A stretch of DNA of 22,798 nucleotides from Lachnospiraceae bacterium (lineage in GTDB: Bacteria; Bacillota; Clostridia; Lachnospirales; Lachnospiraceae). Below, in pieces: positions 7,927-14,413 of the stretch. The stretch is from positions 1 through 22,798 of the forward strand of contig CAADTT010000116.1 of assembly GCA_900752065.1 (NCBI GenBank), in the 5' to 3' direction. The notes under the pieces were generated by a model. The model saw nothing but the letters and a program-made list of their open reading frames with translations. It ran no database searches and had not been told where the DNA came from. Position 1 is the stretch's first letter. Every line of letters begins with the position of its first letter. Made by a program: the position numbers and the translations under genes.

Positions 7927-7953
7927 ATCAATTTTCACCTTTCTCTTTTATGT

Positions 7954-7985
7954 ATTATAACAGAAAAAAGTTACAGTTTGGTGAC
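7954..7985 (-). promoter_or_regulatory. Autoregulated promoter of the two-component operon
   Basis: On the minus strand: GTCACCAAACTGTAAC (7970-7985), 10 bp, then TATAAT (7954-7959). The -35 region does not fit TTGACA; the motif sits in its place. Sequence pattern and distance to the -10 box match the ABC promoter at 6050-6082, which implies one regulator for both. Confidence 0.72.
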
Positions 7986-8019
7986 CATTTCTATCCTTAA
8001 AAATCAAATCAATACGCTT

Positions 8020-8057
8020 AAAATGAGCCATGAATAATTTTCTCCACGGCTCATTTT
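8020..8057. terminator. Inverted repeat, probable terminator
   Basis: AAAATGAGCC (8020-8029) and GGCTCATTTT (8048-8057) form a perfect 10-bp stem with an 18-base loop. It lies between the broken gene at 8080-8463 and the two-component promoter, with A/T tails on both sides, so it could stop transcription from either direction and insulate the cargo. Confidence 0.6.
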
Positions 8058-8079
8058 CATAATCAAAATCAACTATTTT

Positions 8080-8463
8080 TCATCTCATAATCTTCTCAAA
8101 CGCCTGCTCATACCTTTCCAAAGTCCGCTACTGCTCATCCATCTGCTCCTCCGTTAAATTCTTCTCATAATCTTCATACTCCGCCACTCCGTTCTCCTTT
8201 GACTTCAGATACAACCATCGAAAGTTCCAGTGATCCAAAAAACTCTCTCTTCCCTCCTTCTCACTCTTTCTCTCTATTCGGCTTTTATATAGAAGGCTAC
8301 AAACTGAAAGAGCAAGATTCGCCTGAGCCGCTCCAAACCCACTTTCGTGGTTTGAGTTGTCCGTCAATCTTGATGGGGATTTCGGTCTACGCTCCGCTCC
8401 GGTCCGCACTAAACGGATGTCCCCCGGACATCCAGCGCCCCCATACCCTCGAATGCTGCACAT
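8080..8463 (-). pseudogene. Broken gene end with in-frame TAG
   Basis: The minus strand reads a coding-like stretch, DHWNFRWLYLKSKENG then YEDYEKNLTEEQMDEQ, followed by TAG at 8128-8130. The same frame continues with RTLERYEQAFEKIMR and TGA at 8080. Continuity of amphipathic, charged sequence across the TAG suggests a nonsense mutation in the C-terminal part of a gene. No ribosome site or convincing start is visible. The upstream half of the open frame coincides with the oriT-like region and is probably not protein coding. I do not recognise the family. Confidence 0.4.
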
Positions 8464-8530
8464 TTCTTCAAATGTACAAGTTGGCTCCTATTAAAATAGT
8501 CGCAGCGTGACGTCTGAAGCTGTCACGGGA
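8331..8530 (+). other. Candidate origin of transfer (oriT)
   Basis: This region directly precedes mobC and is crowded with inverted repeats. CAAAC-c-CAC/GTGGTTTG lies at 8334-8354; a perfect GGATGTCC-ccc-GGACATCC at 8415-8433; ACATTT-cttc-AAATGT just beyond 8460; and CGTGAC/GTCACG at 8506-8511 and 8522-8527. A C-rich segment, AGCGCCCCCATACCCTCG, follows the perfect hairpin. Relaxosome genes usually adjoin their oriT, and hairpin plus short unpaired segment is the usual form of a nick region. The nick site itself cannot be assigned by eye. Confidence 0.6.
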
Positions 8531-8541
8531 AAGGAAAAAGA

Positions 8542-8925
8542 ATGGCAAGACCAAAAAAGGAAAAAGAATTACGGCATAACCATCAAATTATGCTCCGTCT
8601 CACAGATACGGAATATGAAATCGTTTCTACGAATGCGAAAAACGCAAATCTTACGCTGGCGGAATATGCCCGGAAGCAGATAATGAACAAAAAAGTAATT
8701 GTAAAATATGAGCTGATGGCTGACTTGCCGGAATTAAAAAAACTGATTGCCGAGTTTGGAAAAATCGGCAGCAACCTCAATCAGATTGCCCGCCACGCGG
8801 GCAGCGGCGGCATCCATTCACAGGAAATGCAAAAAGCAATCAATCAGGGGATTGCCGACATTTATGAAATGAAATACGAAGTGCTGAAACTGGCAGGAGA
8901 TTTTCAGCAAATACGAAAATTGTAA
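8542..8925 (+). CDS. mobC: MobC relaxosome accessory protein
   Basis: 127 residues. A basic N-terminal RHH-like segment (MARPKKEKE, LRLTDTEYEI, TLAEYARKQI) is followed by the conserved MobC core LIAEFGKIGSNLNQIARHA and a C-terminal helix. MobC proteins bind oriT beside the relaxase and help open the nick site. AAAGG lies before the ATG. Normally a MobA/VirD2-type relaxase gene overlaps or follows mobC at once; here there is none, only 134 bp and then a toxin-like pair. mobC is one of the few rightward genes in the element. Confidence 0.9.
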   Translation: MARPKKEKELRHNHQIMLRLTDTEYEIVSTNAKNANLTLAEYARKQIMNKKVIVKYELMADLPELKKLIAEFGKIGSNLNQIARHAGSGGIHSQEMQKAINQGIADIYEMKYEVLKLAGDFQQIRKL

Positions 8926-8997
8926 CCAAAAAGTCTTGTACTCTAGCTTACTCCTGTTTTCTCTGCCGCCTTTTTATCATATACTATCACGAAAGGA

Positions 8998-9026
8998 TTG
9001 CTATTTTTCAAAAAATCGGCTATACT
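8998..9026 (+). promoter_or_regulatory. Promoter of the GNAT pair
   Basis: TTGCTA, a 17-bp spacer, then TATACT on the plus strand, 34 bp before the ATG of the small first gene. It gives the pair transcription independent of mobC. Confidence 0.65.
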
Positions 9027-9059
9027 GACATTGAAAAGAACTTGAAGGGAGTGAAGCAC

Positions 9060-9239
9060 ATGGCAACACAAAGCATCAAAAAAAATATTGTAATCCATGA
9101 CAAGGACTCCGCTGCCGCTTTTGTAGAAGCATTGGAAAAGGCTGCCTCTATTGCGACAAAACCTGTTTCTCATGGCTGTAATGTAAAGGAATTAAAAGGC
9201 GCACAAAACATCAAAGCGTTTTTCGGAGATAAATTGTAA
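9060..9239 (+). CDS. Small protein, putative antitoxin partner of the GNAT-like gene
   Basis: 59 residues from the ATG at 9060, chosen because GGGAG lies 8 bp upstream; an upstream TTG at 9042 is less likely. The N-terminal half (KNIVIHDKDSAAAFVEALEK) looks helical. The C-terminal tail (LKGAQNIKAFFG) is a short linear segment of the kind that wraps a toxin. Its stop overlaps the next start by one base (TAATG), the usual two-gene toxin-antitoxin arrangement with the antitoxin first. I recognise no named family and see no clear RHH or AbrB fold. The antitoxin role is inferred from context. Confidence 0.6.
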   Translation: MATQSIKKNIVIHDKDSAAAFVEALEKAASIATKPVSHGCNVKELKGAQNIKAFFGDKL

Positions 9240-9838
9240 TGGATTATATAGAGCTGAACCTATTAGAAATGCTCGACACATACGGAGAGGATAAGCTGCA
9301 GGCCATCCTCTCCCGTTTCATGTGTCCGCAAAATACAGATGTTGAAAACTTCATACAGATAAAAGCGATTGGATTTGCCAGACAGAGAATTGCCATGACA
9401 TATCTGGTTTTTTCCGATAGTGAATACCCGGAATTAGTCGGATATTTTACTCTTGCAAATAAATTTGTTGCTATTAATGGGCGCGCGTTAAGCAAAACCC
9501 TTCAAAAGCGCATATTAAAATTTTCCCAATTTGACAAAGAACTTGACCGCTATCTGGTTTCCATGCCTCTGATTGCACAGTTGGGAAGGAACTTCGATCC
9601 TGCTTTGTCCGCTTCAATTCCCGGAAAAGAATTGTTATCGCTGGCCTGTCGCAAAATACAGGAGGCACAGTTTATCATTGGTGGCAAAACAGCTTACATA
9701 GAATGTGCCAACAATCCAAAATTATATGATTTTTACTCTGCCTCACAATTTGTCCAGTTCGGTCAGCGTGACAGAGACACAGATGAAATAGCAGAAAGCC
9801 CTATACTGGTGCAAATGCTAAAATATTTTCGAGATTAA
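9239..9838 (+). CDS. GNAT-like acetyltransferase, probable toxin
   Basis: 199 residues. The strand pattern RIAMTYLVFSD then ELVGYFTLANKFV, and the later PLIAQLGRN, GKELLSLACRKI, GGKTAYIECANNPKLYDFY and FVQFGQRD follow the GNAT fold: beta strands 2-4, a CoA-binding loop plus helix 3, then strand 5 and helix 4. The canonical Q/RxxGxG/A CoA loop is weak, replaced by SASIPGKELL. Acetyltransferases of this shape encoded behind a small partner resemble TacT/AtaT-type toxins that acetylate charged tRNA. The partner here is not the usual DUF1778 type. The enzymatic role is family-based inference; no substrate can be read from the sequence. Confidence 0.7.
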   Translation: MDYIELNLLEMLDTYGEDKLQAILSRFMCPQNTDVENFIQIKAIGFARQRIAMTYLVFSDSEYPELVGYFTLANKFVAINGRALSKTLQKRILKFSQFDKELDRYLVSMPLIAQLGRNFDPALSASIPGKELLSLACRKIQEAQFIIGGKTAYIECANNPKLYDFYSASQFVQFGQRDRDTDEIAESPILVQMLKYFRD

Positions 9839-9844
9839 AAAAAC

Positions 9845-9887
9845 GAGAAGATACTGCCGCCCCAAAGCAGATATCTTCTCATTTTTA
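9845..9887 (+). terminator. Intrinsic terminator after the GNAT-like gene
   Basis: GAGAAGATA (9845-9853) pairs with TATCTTCTC (9872-9880), and CTGC/GCAG extends the stem with one bulged A. ATTTTTATTT follows. It starts seven bases after the stop codon and separates this pair from the converging tnpV/rep operon. Confidence 0.85.
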
Positions 9888-9889
9888 TT

Positions 9890-9994
9890 TCATCTACATT
9901 CCATATTCTTCACCGCAGTCATCTGCAGCACAAATTTTCCGACTTGTTCCTTGAACTCCGGCAATTTCATATACAAATCGTTCAACGCAATCAT
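9890..9994 (-). CDS. Small 34-residue open frame coupled to tnpV
   Basis: Starts with ATG two bases after the tnpV stop and ends in TGA at 9890. The peptide begins MIALNDLYMKLPEFKEQVGK and continues FVLQMTAVKN, a plausible amphipathic helix. There is no strong ribosome site, so expression would rely on re-initiation after tnpV. It could be a real small gene, or a remnant of a larger one. I do not recognise it. Confidence 0.4.
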   Translation of the reverse strand: MIALNDLYMKLPEFKEQVGKFVLQMTAVKNMECR

Positions 9995-9996
9995 GC

Positions 9997-10404
9997 TTAT
10001 TTATATATTAACTCATTTAATACAACTTTCTCCGCCATTGCCATAATCATATTGATATGTGCCACCCATGCAAGCTGATCCTCTTCCTTATCCGGCACAG
10101 GATAGCTTTGCAGCAGCCTTTCCATCAACACTTCCATCCGTTCCTCTGCGGTTTTCTGAACATCTTGCAAATGACAGTCCAGTTTACCCGTCAGAAGCAT
10201 ACTCTGATACCAACCGCTTCTGTGTTCTCTTAAAAATGATTTTCGGAGCATCCCATATTTCCCAATCACAATCTCTTTTTGAACAATTATCAGATTTGGA
10301 AAACGATACTCACCCTTACGACAATATTCTAACTTCATATTCCATTTCCTCCGTTTTCGCAATTCCATATCCATCAATTCCTGTGACACAATTCGGTTTT
10401 CCAA
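9997..10404 (-). CDS. tnpV: TnpV family transposon-encoded protein
   Basis: About 135 residues. The C-terminal two-thirds carries the TnpV pattern: YGMLRKSFLREHRSGWYQSM, LLTGKLDCHLQDV, then a helix ending MAEKVVLNELIY. TnpV was first noted in Tn4451-like clostridial elements and is common in Firmicutes integrative elements; its function is not established. I prefer the TTG at 10404, which has a run of seven G about 6 bp upstream. An ATG at 10419 is possible but has the G-run inside it. It lies downstream of rep on the same strand with a ~78-bp gap. Confidence 0.8.
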   Translation of the reverse strand: MENRIVSQELMDMELRKRRKWNMKLEYCRKGEYRFPNLIIVQKEIVIGKYGMLRKSFLREHRSGWYQSMLLTGKLDCHLQDVQKTAEERMEVLMERLLQSYPVPDKEEDQLAWVAHINMIMAMAEKVVLNELIYK

Positions 10405-10482
10405 CACAATCCCCCCCATATTCAGTTTTCATTTTTCAGCGTATCGTTCTACTATTTTGGTTTTGTCGCATTCCGCAGGATT

Positions 10483-11541
10483 TTAAGGTATTCCACCATA
10501 CATATCGTGGTTCACTTCTGCCCGATAATAGCTGTTTATCGTAGACGGTGCGTTAAACAGGCAGGCAAGCAGATATGCCCGGATATTCCGTACTTTTGTG
10601 GTATTTTTATGCAGGCACTCCAACACGTACTGGATATGCCCATAGTTGAGCTTCAGCAACTTCCCCTTTACCATCTGGAACGGGTATTCTGCCCCGGCAA
10701 TACATATCGTATCACGCTCTATGCTGACAGTCTCCGTCAGTAAGTCCAAAATTTCCTCCAGATATCCCCTGTCGCCAATACTGCAGCCTGCTATCAGAGA
10801 ATCATAATCAATGTTATCCTTGATAATCTCTGTATACGCCCGTATCATGTCCATCTGATCCATCCCGCCTGTTCCGTCTGCTGTCCTTCTTCGTTCCCTT
10901 CCCACCTCTTTTCCAGATAGATTGATAGAATCAGTCTCACTAAAGTCAGTTTTGTTATAATCAGTCTTAATTGTGTCGGATTTTCCGAAGTCCGCACTTC
11001 GGTTTTCCAGAACTCCAGACTTCGGTTTTTCAGAAGTCTTGACTTCGAATTTTCCGACCTCTGAACTTCGGTTCTGCAAACCGGCGCTTTGGCTCTCACT
11101 TTCCAAATTTCTATTCTCCGAATCTGATGAAAGAACATCTTTCTCTGCTTCATGGCAAACAGGACTTTCTTTTATCAGAAAACTCTTAACATAGATGATC
11201 GTCGGCTTTCCCAATCCCCGTTTTACTCGTTCAATCAACCCAATCCCTTTTTCTGTATCCAGCTCGGCAAGAATTTTTACGCCTTTATCCTTGCCGCAAT
11301 TCATATACTCCATTACCTGCTCCAATGTGAAGATAATATATACTCTGTCCTTATCGTCAATCCAGTGATTTTTGACAGACAGAGCCATGCGGTCAAGCAT
11401 AAGTCCATACAGCACTTTCGCATCGCTGGATAAACCCTTGAAATAGTCATTCGTAAACAGTACCTTCGGAATCCGATAAAATGCGAATTGCTCCGACTCG
11501 CAGCCGTGAAAGTAATCAAATGAAATCGTCTGCTCTGACAT
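10483..11541 (-). CDS. repA: RepA_N-type replication initiator
   Basis: About 352 residues. The N-terminal ~8-115 is the RepA_N domain: FAFYRIPKVLFTNDYFKGLS, DAKVLYGLMLDRM, VYIIFTLEQVMEYMNC, GVKILAELD, GLIERVKRGLGKP. A polar linker (~125-225) follows, then a C-terminal domain resembling DUF6017 (IIKDNIDYDSLIAG, MVKGKLLKLNYGHIQYVLEC, NIRAYLLACLFNAP). The start at 11541 (MSEQTISF) is chosen because GGGGAGGG lies about 8 bp upstream. RepA_N proteins start theta replication of Firmicutes plasmids and are also found in integrative elements, where replication after excision helps maintenance. The linker DNA carries 23-bp iterons. Probably co-transcribed with DUF6075 and tnpV. Confidence 0.9.
   Translation of the reverse strand: MSEQTISFDYFHGCESEQFAFYRIPKVLFTNDYFKGLSSDAKVLYGLMLDRMALSVKNHWIDDKDRVYIIFTLEQVMEYMNCGKDKGVKILAELDTEKGIGLIERVKRGLGKPTIIYVKSFLIKESPVCHEAEKDVLSSDSENRNLESESQSAGLQNRSSEVGKFEVKTSEKPKSGVLENRSADFGKSDTIKTDYNKTDFSETDSINLSGKEVGRERRRTADGTGGMDQMDMIRAYTEIIKDNIDYDSLIAGCSIGDRGYLEEILDLLTETVSIERDTICIAGAEYPFQMVKGKLLKLNYGHIQYVLECLHKNTTKVRNIRAYLLACLFNAPSTINSYYRAEVNHDMYGGIP
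10973..11092. repeat. 23-bp iterons inside repA, candidate replication origin
   Basis: The motif ACTTCGG followed by TTTT(C)CAGAA recurs with exact 23-bp spacing, starting at 10973 (GTGTCGG), 10996, 11019, 11042 (ACTTCGA) and 11065, with a weaker sixth copy at 11086 (GCTTTGG). The period is not a multiple of three, so the protein does not repeat in frame; selection is on the DNA. In RepA_N plasmids such as pAD1 and pSK41 the origin lies within the rep gene, in this same central segment. Confidence 0.75.
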
Positions 11542-11604
11542 TTGCATTTCCCTCCCCTCTGTCAAAATCTTCTCTGCCTGTCAAATCTCTTGTGTTTCTG
11601 CATA

Positions 11605-12045
11605 TCAATATCCGTTCACAGCCCCTACATACTCCGGGTATCGGATTTTTACCGCTTCCCAAAAATATCTTGCATACCCACAACAGAATAATTCCTCCAC
11701 CGTATAATACCGGCACTCTTTAAGCTGCCCTTCCAGATCAGCCTCTTCATAGTTGTAAATACTCGGTGTACCGTTGCAGTAGAGATTGAACGCCATCCGT
11801 ACAATCTTCACGCTGCCGCTGGTCTGCCAGCCTTCATGCAGGCACTCCGGCTTTACGCTTCCCGTCCGGAAATCATAAATCTGCTTCACATGAGTTCTCG
11901 TGTCTCTTTCAATCCCAAGGCAATAAACCAATGCCTTGTGATACACATCCTGATACCTGCACTGTGCCAGATACTCCAAATAGAATTTCTTGTGTTCCTC
12001 GCTGCTGAAAATAATGTTTCCTGCTCCTAACGTCTTACTGCTCAT
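11605..12045 (-). CDS. DUF6075 family protein
   Basis: About 146 residues; the ATG at 12045 is chosen because GGAGG lies 8 bp upstream. Patterns recognised: LGAGNIIFSSEEHKKFYLEY, CRYQDVYHKALVYCLGI, ECLHEGWQTSGSVKIVRMAF, NLYCNGTPS and YTVEELFCCGYARYFWEAVK. This soluble Cys/Tyr-rich family is common on Lachnospiraceae mobile elements, often near rep and integrase genes. No activity is established. It is the first gene of the leftward rep operon, separated from rep by ~63 bp. Confidence 0.8.
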   Translation of the reverse strand: MSSKTLGAGNIIFSSEEHKKFYLEYLAQCRYQDVYHKALVYCLGIERDTRTHVKQIYDFRTGSVKPECLHEGWQTSGSVKIVRMAFNLYCNGTPSIYNYEEADLEGQLKECRYYTVEELFCCGYARYFWEAVKIRYPEYVGAVNGY

Positions 12046-12145
12046 GCTCTGTTCCTCCAATCATAATTTCTCTGACCATAACGCTCATTACCACACCTGC
12101 AGGACCTGCCACCGGCAGCTCCCTTCGGATGCATAGCAACGCAAA

Positions 12146-12185
12146 AAGGACATCTCCCTAAAATTTCTTTTAGAAAAATGTCCTT
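12146..12185 (-). terminator. Nested hairpin with U-tract, leftward
   Basis: AAGGACAT (12146-12153) pairs with ATGTCCTT (12178-12185), with CTAAAA/TTTTAG nested inside. On the minus strand the stem is followed by TTT and G. Placed between lysS and the element's first leftward gene, it may stop read-through from lysS into the rep operon. Confidence 0.6.
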
Positions 12186-12229
12186 AATAGTACAAATATG
12201 AACTTGAACTGACACGGATTTAATTCATG

Positions 12230-12264
12230 ACAATAGAAAATTTGTGAAACAGATTTTCTATTGT
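12230..12264. repeat. Perfect 12-bp inverted repeat near the right end
   Basis: ACAATAGAAAAT (12230-12241) and ATTTTCTATTGT (12253-12264) are perfect inverted copies. The 11-base spacer can add TGT/ACA pairs around a GAA loop. There is no T-run after it on either strand, so a simple terminator is unlikely. Possible roles are an operator, an accessory recombination site or a replication structure. Confidence 0.75.
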
Positions 12265-12301
12265 ATATAATCGTTTATTTTAACCCGTTAAGAGAGTTTA
12301 T

Positions 12302-12323
12302 TTTGTCGTACTCCTGTCGTACC
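12302..12323. repeat. Integrase arm-type repeat, right end
   Basis: TTTGTCGTACTCCTGTCGTA (12302-12321) matches the left-end repeat at 311-330 in 19 of 20 positions and in the same orientation. It lies 52 bp inside the right core. Confidence 0.65.
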
Positions 12324-12346
12324 ATACAACTTTCAAACCCGCAAAC

Positions 12347-12392
12347 CCTTGATTTTACTGGTCTTTTCCACCTAACGACTTCATCGTCGGGA
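12347..12392. repeat. Right attachment site (att), within lysS 3' end
   Basis: The counterpart of 159-204, with the same 14 + 13 + 19 layout. The 19-bp core encodes the LysS residues PTMKSL; bases to its left, supplied by the element, encode the last residues GGKDQ and the stop. Insertion therefore swaps the last codons of lysS without breaking the gene. Confidence 0.85.
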
Positions 12393-13854
12393 ACAACAGC
12401 ACATCCCTGATCGCCGCCGAATCCGTCAGCAGCATACACATCCTGTCGATACCGAATCCGATGCCGCCCGTCGGGGGCATACCGATCATCAGCGCGTTCA
12501 GGAAGTCTTCGTCCGTGTGGTTCGCTTCCTCATCGCCCTGCGCCAGAAGTTCTTCCTGCGCGGCGAAGCGCTCTCTCTGGTCGATCGGATCATTCAGCTC
12601 GGAGTAAGCGTTGGCCATCTCCCAGCCGTTCATGAAGAACTCAAAGCGCTCCACATACTCAGGATTATCCGGTTTTTTCTTCGTCAGCGGAGAAATCTCG
12701 ATCGGATGATCCATGACAAAGGTAGGCTGTACCAGATGCTCTTCTACAAATTCCTCGAAGAACAGGTTCAGGATATCCCCTTTCTTATGGCGCTCTTCAT
12801 ATTCTATATGATGCTCTTTTGCGGCTGCTCTCGCCTCCTCCAGTGTGTGGATCTCATGGAAGTCCACGCCGGAATATTTCTTTACCGCATCTACCATGGT
12901 GATTCTCTCAAAAGGCTTGCCCAGATCCATCTCGATGCCCTGGTAGGTGATGGTTGTGGTTCCTAAAACCTCCTGTGCCACATGGCGGTATAGGTTCTCA
13001 GTCAGATCCATCATTCCGTTATAATCTGTATACGCCTGATACAGCTCCATCAGGGTAAATTCCGGGTTGTGCCTGGTGTCCAGACCTTCGTTGCGGAATA
13101 CACGGCCGATTTCGTAAACACGCTCCAGTCCGCCCACGATCAGTCTCTTCAAATACAGCTCCAGAGAAATACGAAGCTTCAAGTCCTCATCCAGCGCATT
13201 GAAATGCGTCTCAAAAGGTCTCGCAGCGGCTCCGCCGGCATTCGCTACCAGCATCGGCGTCTCCACCTCCATAAAGCCCTGCCCATCCAGATACTTACGG
13301 ATGCTGCTGATGATTTTCGAACGTTTGATAAAAGTATCCTTTACCTCCGGGTTCATGATCAGATCCACATAACGCTGGCGGTAGCGCATATCTGTATTGG
13401 TCAGACCGTGGAACTTCTCCGGTAAAATCTGAAGACTCTTGCTTAACAGTGTCACCTCCGCTGCGTGAATGGAGATCTCCCCTGTTTTTGTACGGAATAC
13501 TTCTCCCTTTAATCCCACAATATCACCGATATCCATCTTTTTAAATGCCTTATATGCATCTTCACCGATGCTGTCCCTTGCCACATAGGACTGAATATTT
13601 CCCTCTAAATCCTGGATATTGCAGAAGGACGCTTTTCCCATGACACGTTTTGACATCATACGTCCTGCCAGAGTTACCACCTGACCCTCCAGCTTCTCAA
13701 AACCATCCTTAACTTCCTGACTGTGGTGGGTCACCTCATATTTTGTAATCTGAAATGGATCCCTGCCATTTGCCTGTAAATCTGCCAGCTTTTCACGGCG
13801 AACCTTTAAAAGCTGGTTTACATCCTGCTCCTGTACTTTCTTCTGCTCTGCCAC
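12355..13854 (-). CDS. lysS: Lysyl-tRNA synthetase, class II
   Basis: 499 residues; charges tRNA-Lys. The N-terminal OB-fold anticodon-binding domain (~55-160) is followed by the class II catalytic core: motif 1 region YLDGQGFMEVETPML, motif 2 FRNEGLDTRHNPEFTLMELY, and motif 3 GIGFGIDRMCMLL near the C-terminus. Full length for bacterial LysS. It follows greA by 13 bp, the common greA-lysS operon of Firmicutes. Its 3' end is the integration site: the last few codons and the stop come from the element, replacing the host end. Function should be unaffected because the conserved PTMKSL tail is kept. Confidence 0.97.
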   Translation of the reverse strand: MAEQKKVQEQDVNQLLKVRREKLADLQANGRDPFQITKYEVTHHSQEVKDGFEKLEGQVVTLAGRMMSKRVMGKASFCNIQDLEGNIQSYVARDSIGEDAYKAFKKMDIGDIVGLKGEVFRTKTGEISIHAAEVTLLSKSLQILPEKFHGLTNTDMRYRQRYVDLIMNPEVKDTFIKRSKIISSIRKYLDGQGFMEVETPMLVANAGGAAARPFETHFNALDEDLKLRISLELYLKRLIVGGLERVYEIGRVFRNEGLDTRHNPEFTLMELYQAYTDYNGMMDLTENLYRHVAQEVLGTTTITYQGIEMDLGKPFERITMVDAVKKYSGVDFHEIHTLEEARAAAKEHHIEYEERHKKGDILNLFFEEFVEEHLVQPTFVMDHPIEISPLTKKKPDNPEYVERFEFFMNGWEMANAYSELNDPIDQRERFAAQEELLAQGDEEANHTDEDFLNALMIGMPPTGGIGFGIDRMCMLLTDSAAIRDVLLFPTMKSLGGKDQ

Positions 13855-13867
13855 TGTCTTCTCACTC

Positions 13868-14350
13868 CTAATTCGATCTCTGGATTCCTAATACCTTATA
13901 TTTCATCAATCCTGCTTCTGCCTCAACCTCAACCTCGTCACCGACTTTAGCGCCGATCAATGCTTTTCCTACCGGCGATTCGTTAGAGATTTTCCCCTGA
14001 AGGCTGTTTGCCTCGGAGGAACCTACGATTTTAAACTCCATCTCCTCCTCAAACTCTTCGTCATATACCTTCACCTGACAGCCTACGCTGATCTTATCCA
14101 GATCAACCTCGTCCTCCACGACTACCTCTGCATACTTCAGGATTTTCTCAATTTCTTCAATACGAGCCTCAATGTCCCTCTGCTCATCCTTTGCTGCATC
14201 ATACTCTGCATTCTCAGAAAGGTCGCCCTGTTCCCTGGCTTCCTTAATCTTACCTGCTACTTCTTTTCTCTTTACGACCTTCAGATCATGAAGCTCTTCC
14301 TCCAGAGCTTTCAGTCCGGCATAAGTCAATAAATTCTTCTTTTCTTCCAT
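13868..14350 (-). CDS. greA: Transcription elongation factor GreA
   Basis: 160 residues from the ATG at 14350 (MEEKKNLLTYAGLKALEEEL), which gives the family's usual length. The N-terminal coiled-coil hairpin (~1-75) has the tip sequence EQGDLSENAEYDAAKDEQ, whose acidic residues stimulate RNA cleavage by stalled polymerase. The C-terminal FKBP-like domain includes ISNESPVGKALIGAKVGDEV. First gene of the greA-lysS operon with a near-consensus promoter upstream. Confidence 0.97.
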   Translation of the reverse strand: MEEKKNLLTYAGLKALEEELHDLKVVKRKEVAGKIKEAREQGDLSENAEYDAAKDEQRDIEARIEEIEKILKYAEVVVEDEVDLDKISVGCQVKVYDEEFEEEMEFKIVGSSEANSLQGKISNESPVGKALIGAKVGDEVEVEAEAGLMKYKVLGIQRSN

Positions 14351-14413
14351 AATAATTCTACACCCTTTCAACGTTCTGAACTGTAAGACAGTCACCCGCT
14401 TAACAATCACAGT

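Larger units (their letters stand above)
12061..12346. other. Gene-free right-end region of the element
   Basis: Between the DUF6075 gene and the right att. It holds a terminator-like hairpin (12146-12185), a long palindrome (12230-12264) and Int-arm-like repeats (12302-12323). I see no open frame with a ribosome site. Promoters for the rep operon should lie here, but I could not assign one with confidence. Confidence 0.6.
186..12392. mobile_element. Integrated mobilizable element at the 3' end of lysS
   Basis: The element is bounded by identical 19-bp copies of AACGACTTCATCGTCGGGA at 186-204 and 12374-12392; the right copy is the 3' coding end of lysS. Inside are a tyrosine integrase next to the left end, an excisionase-like protein, mobC with an oriT-like region, tnpV, a RepA_N initiator and an exporter/two-component cargo. 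No relaxase, coupling protein or type IV secretion gene is present, so I infer an element mobilized in trans by a helper. By eye it is more AT-rich than the chromosome to its right. Seen: att repeats and gene content. Known: integrative elements often use 3' ends of housekeeping genes. Inferred: mobility today. Confidence 0.88.

Noticed and set aside
8280..8463. Protein-coding reading of the region just upstream of mobC
   Set aside because: The open frame runs through hairpins of the oriT candidate and has no start signal there; a nucleic-acid role explains it better.
8943..9173. Minus-strand open frame under the GNAT pair promoter
   Set aside because: No ribosome site, overlaps the promoter and the start of the small gene. 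Its tail looks coding-like, but I cannot link it to a family.
10973..11092. CRISPR-like array
   Set aside because: The units are only 23 bp including spacers, diverged, and inside a coding gene; no cas genes are nearby.
10845..11153. Open frame in another minus-strand frame within repA
   Set aside because: It arises from the iterons; its repeated peptide pattern is a by-product of the DNA repeats, and repA itself is the clear gene.
12230..12264. Intrinsic terminator
   Set aside because: Strong palindrome, but no T-run follows on either strand.
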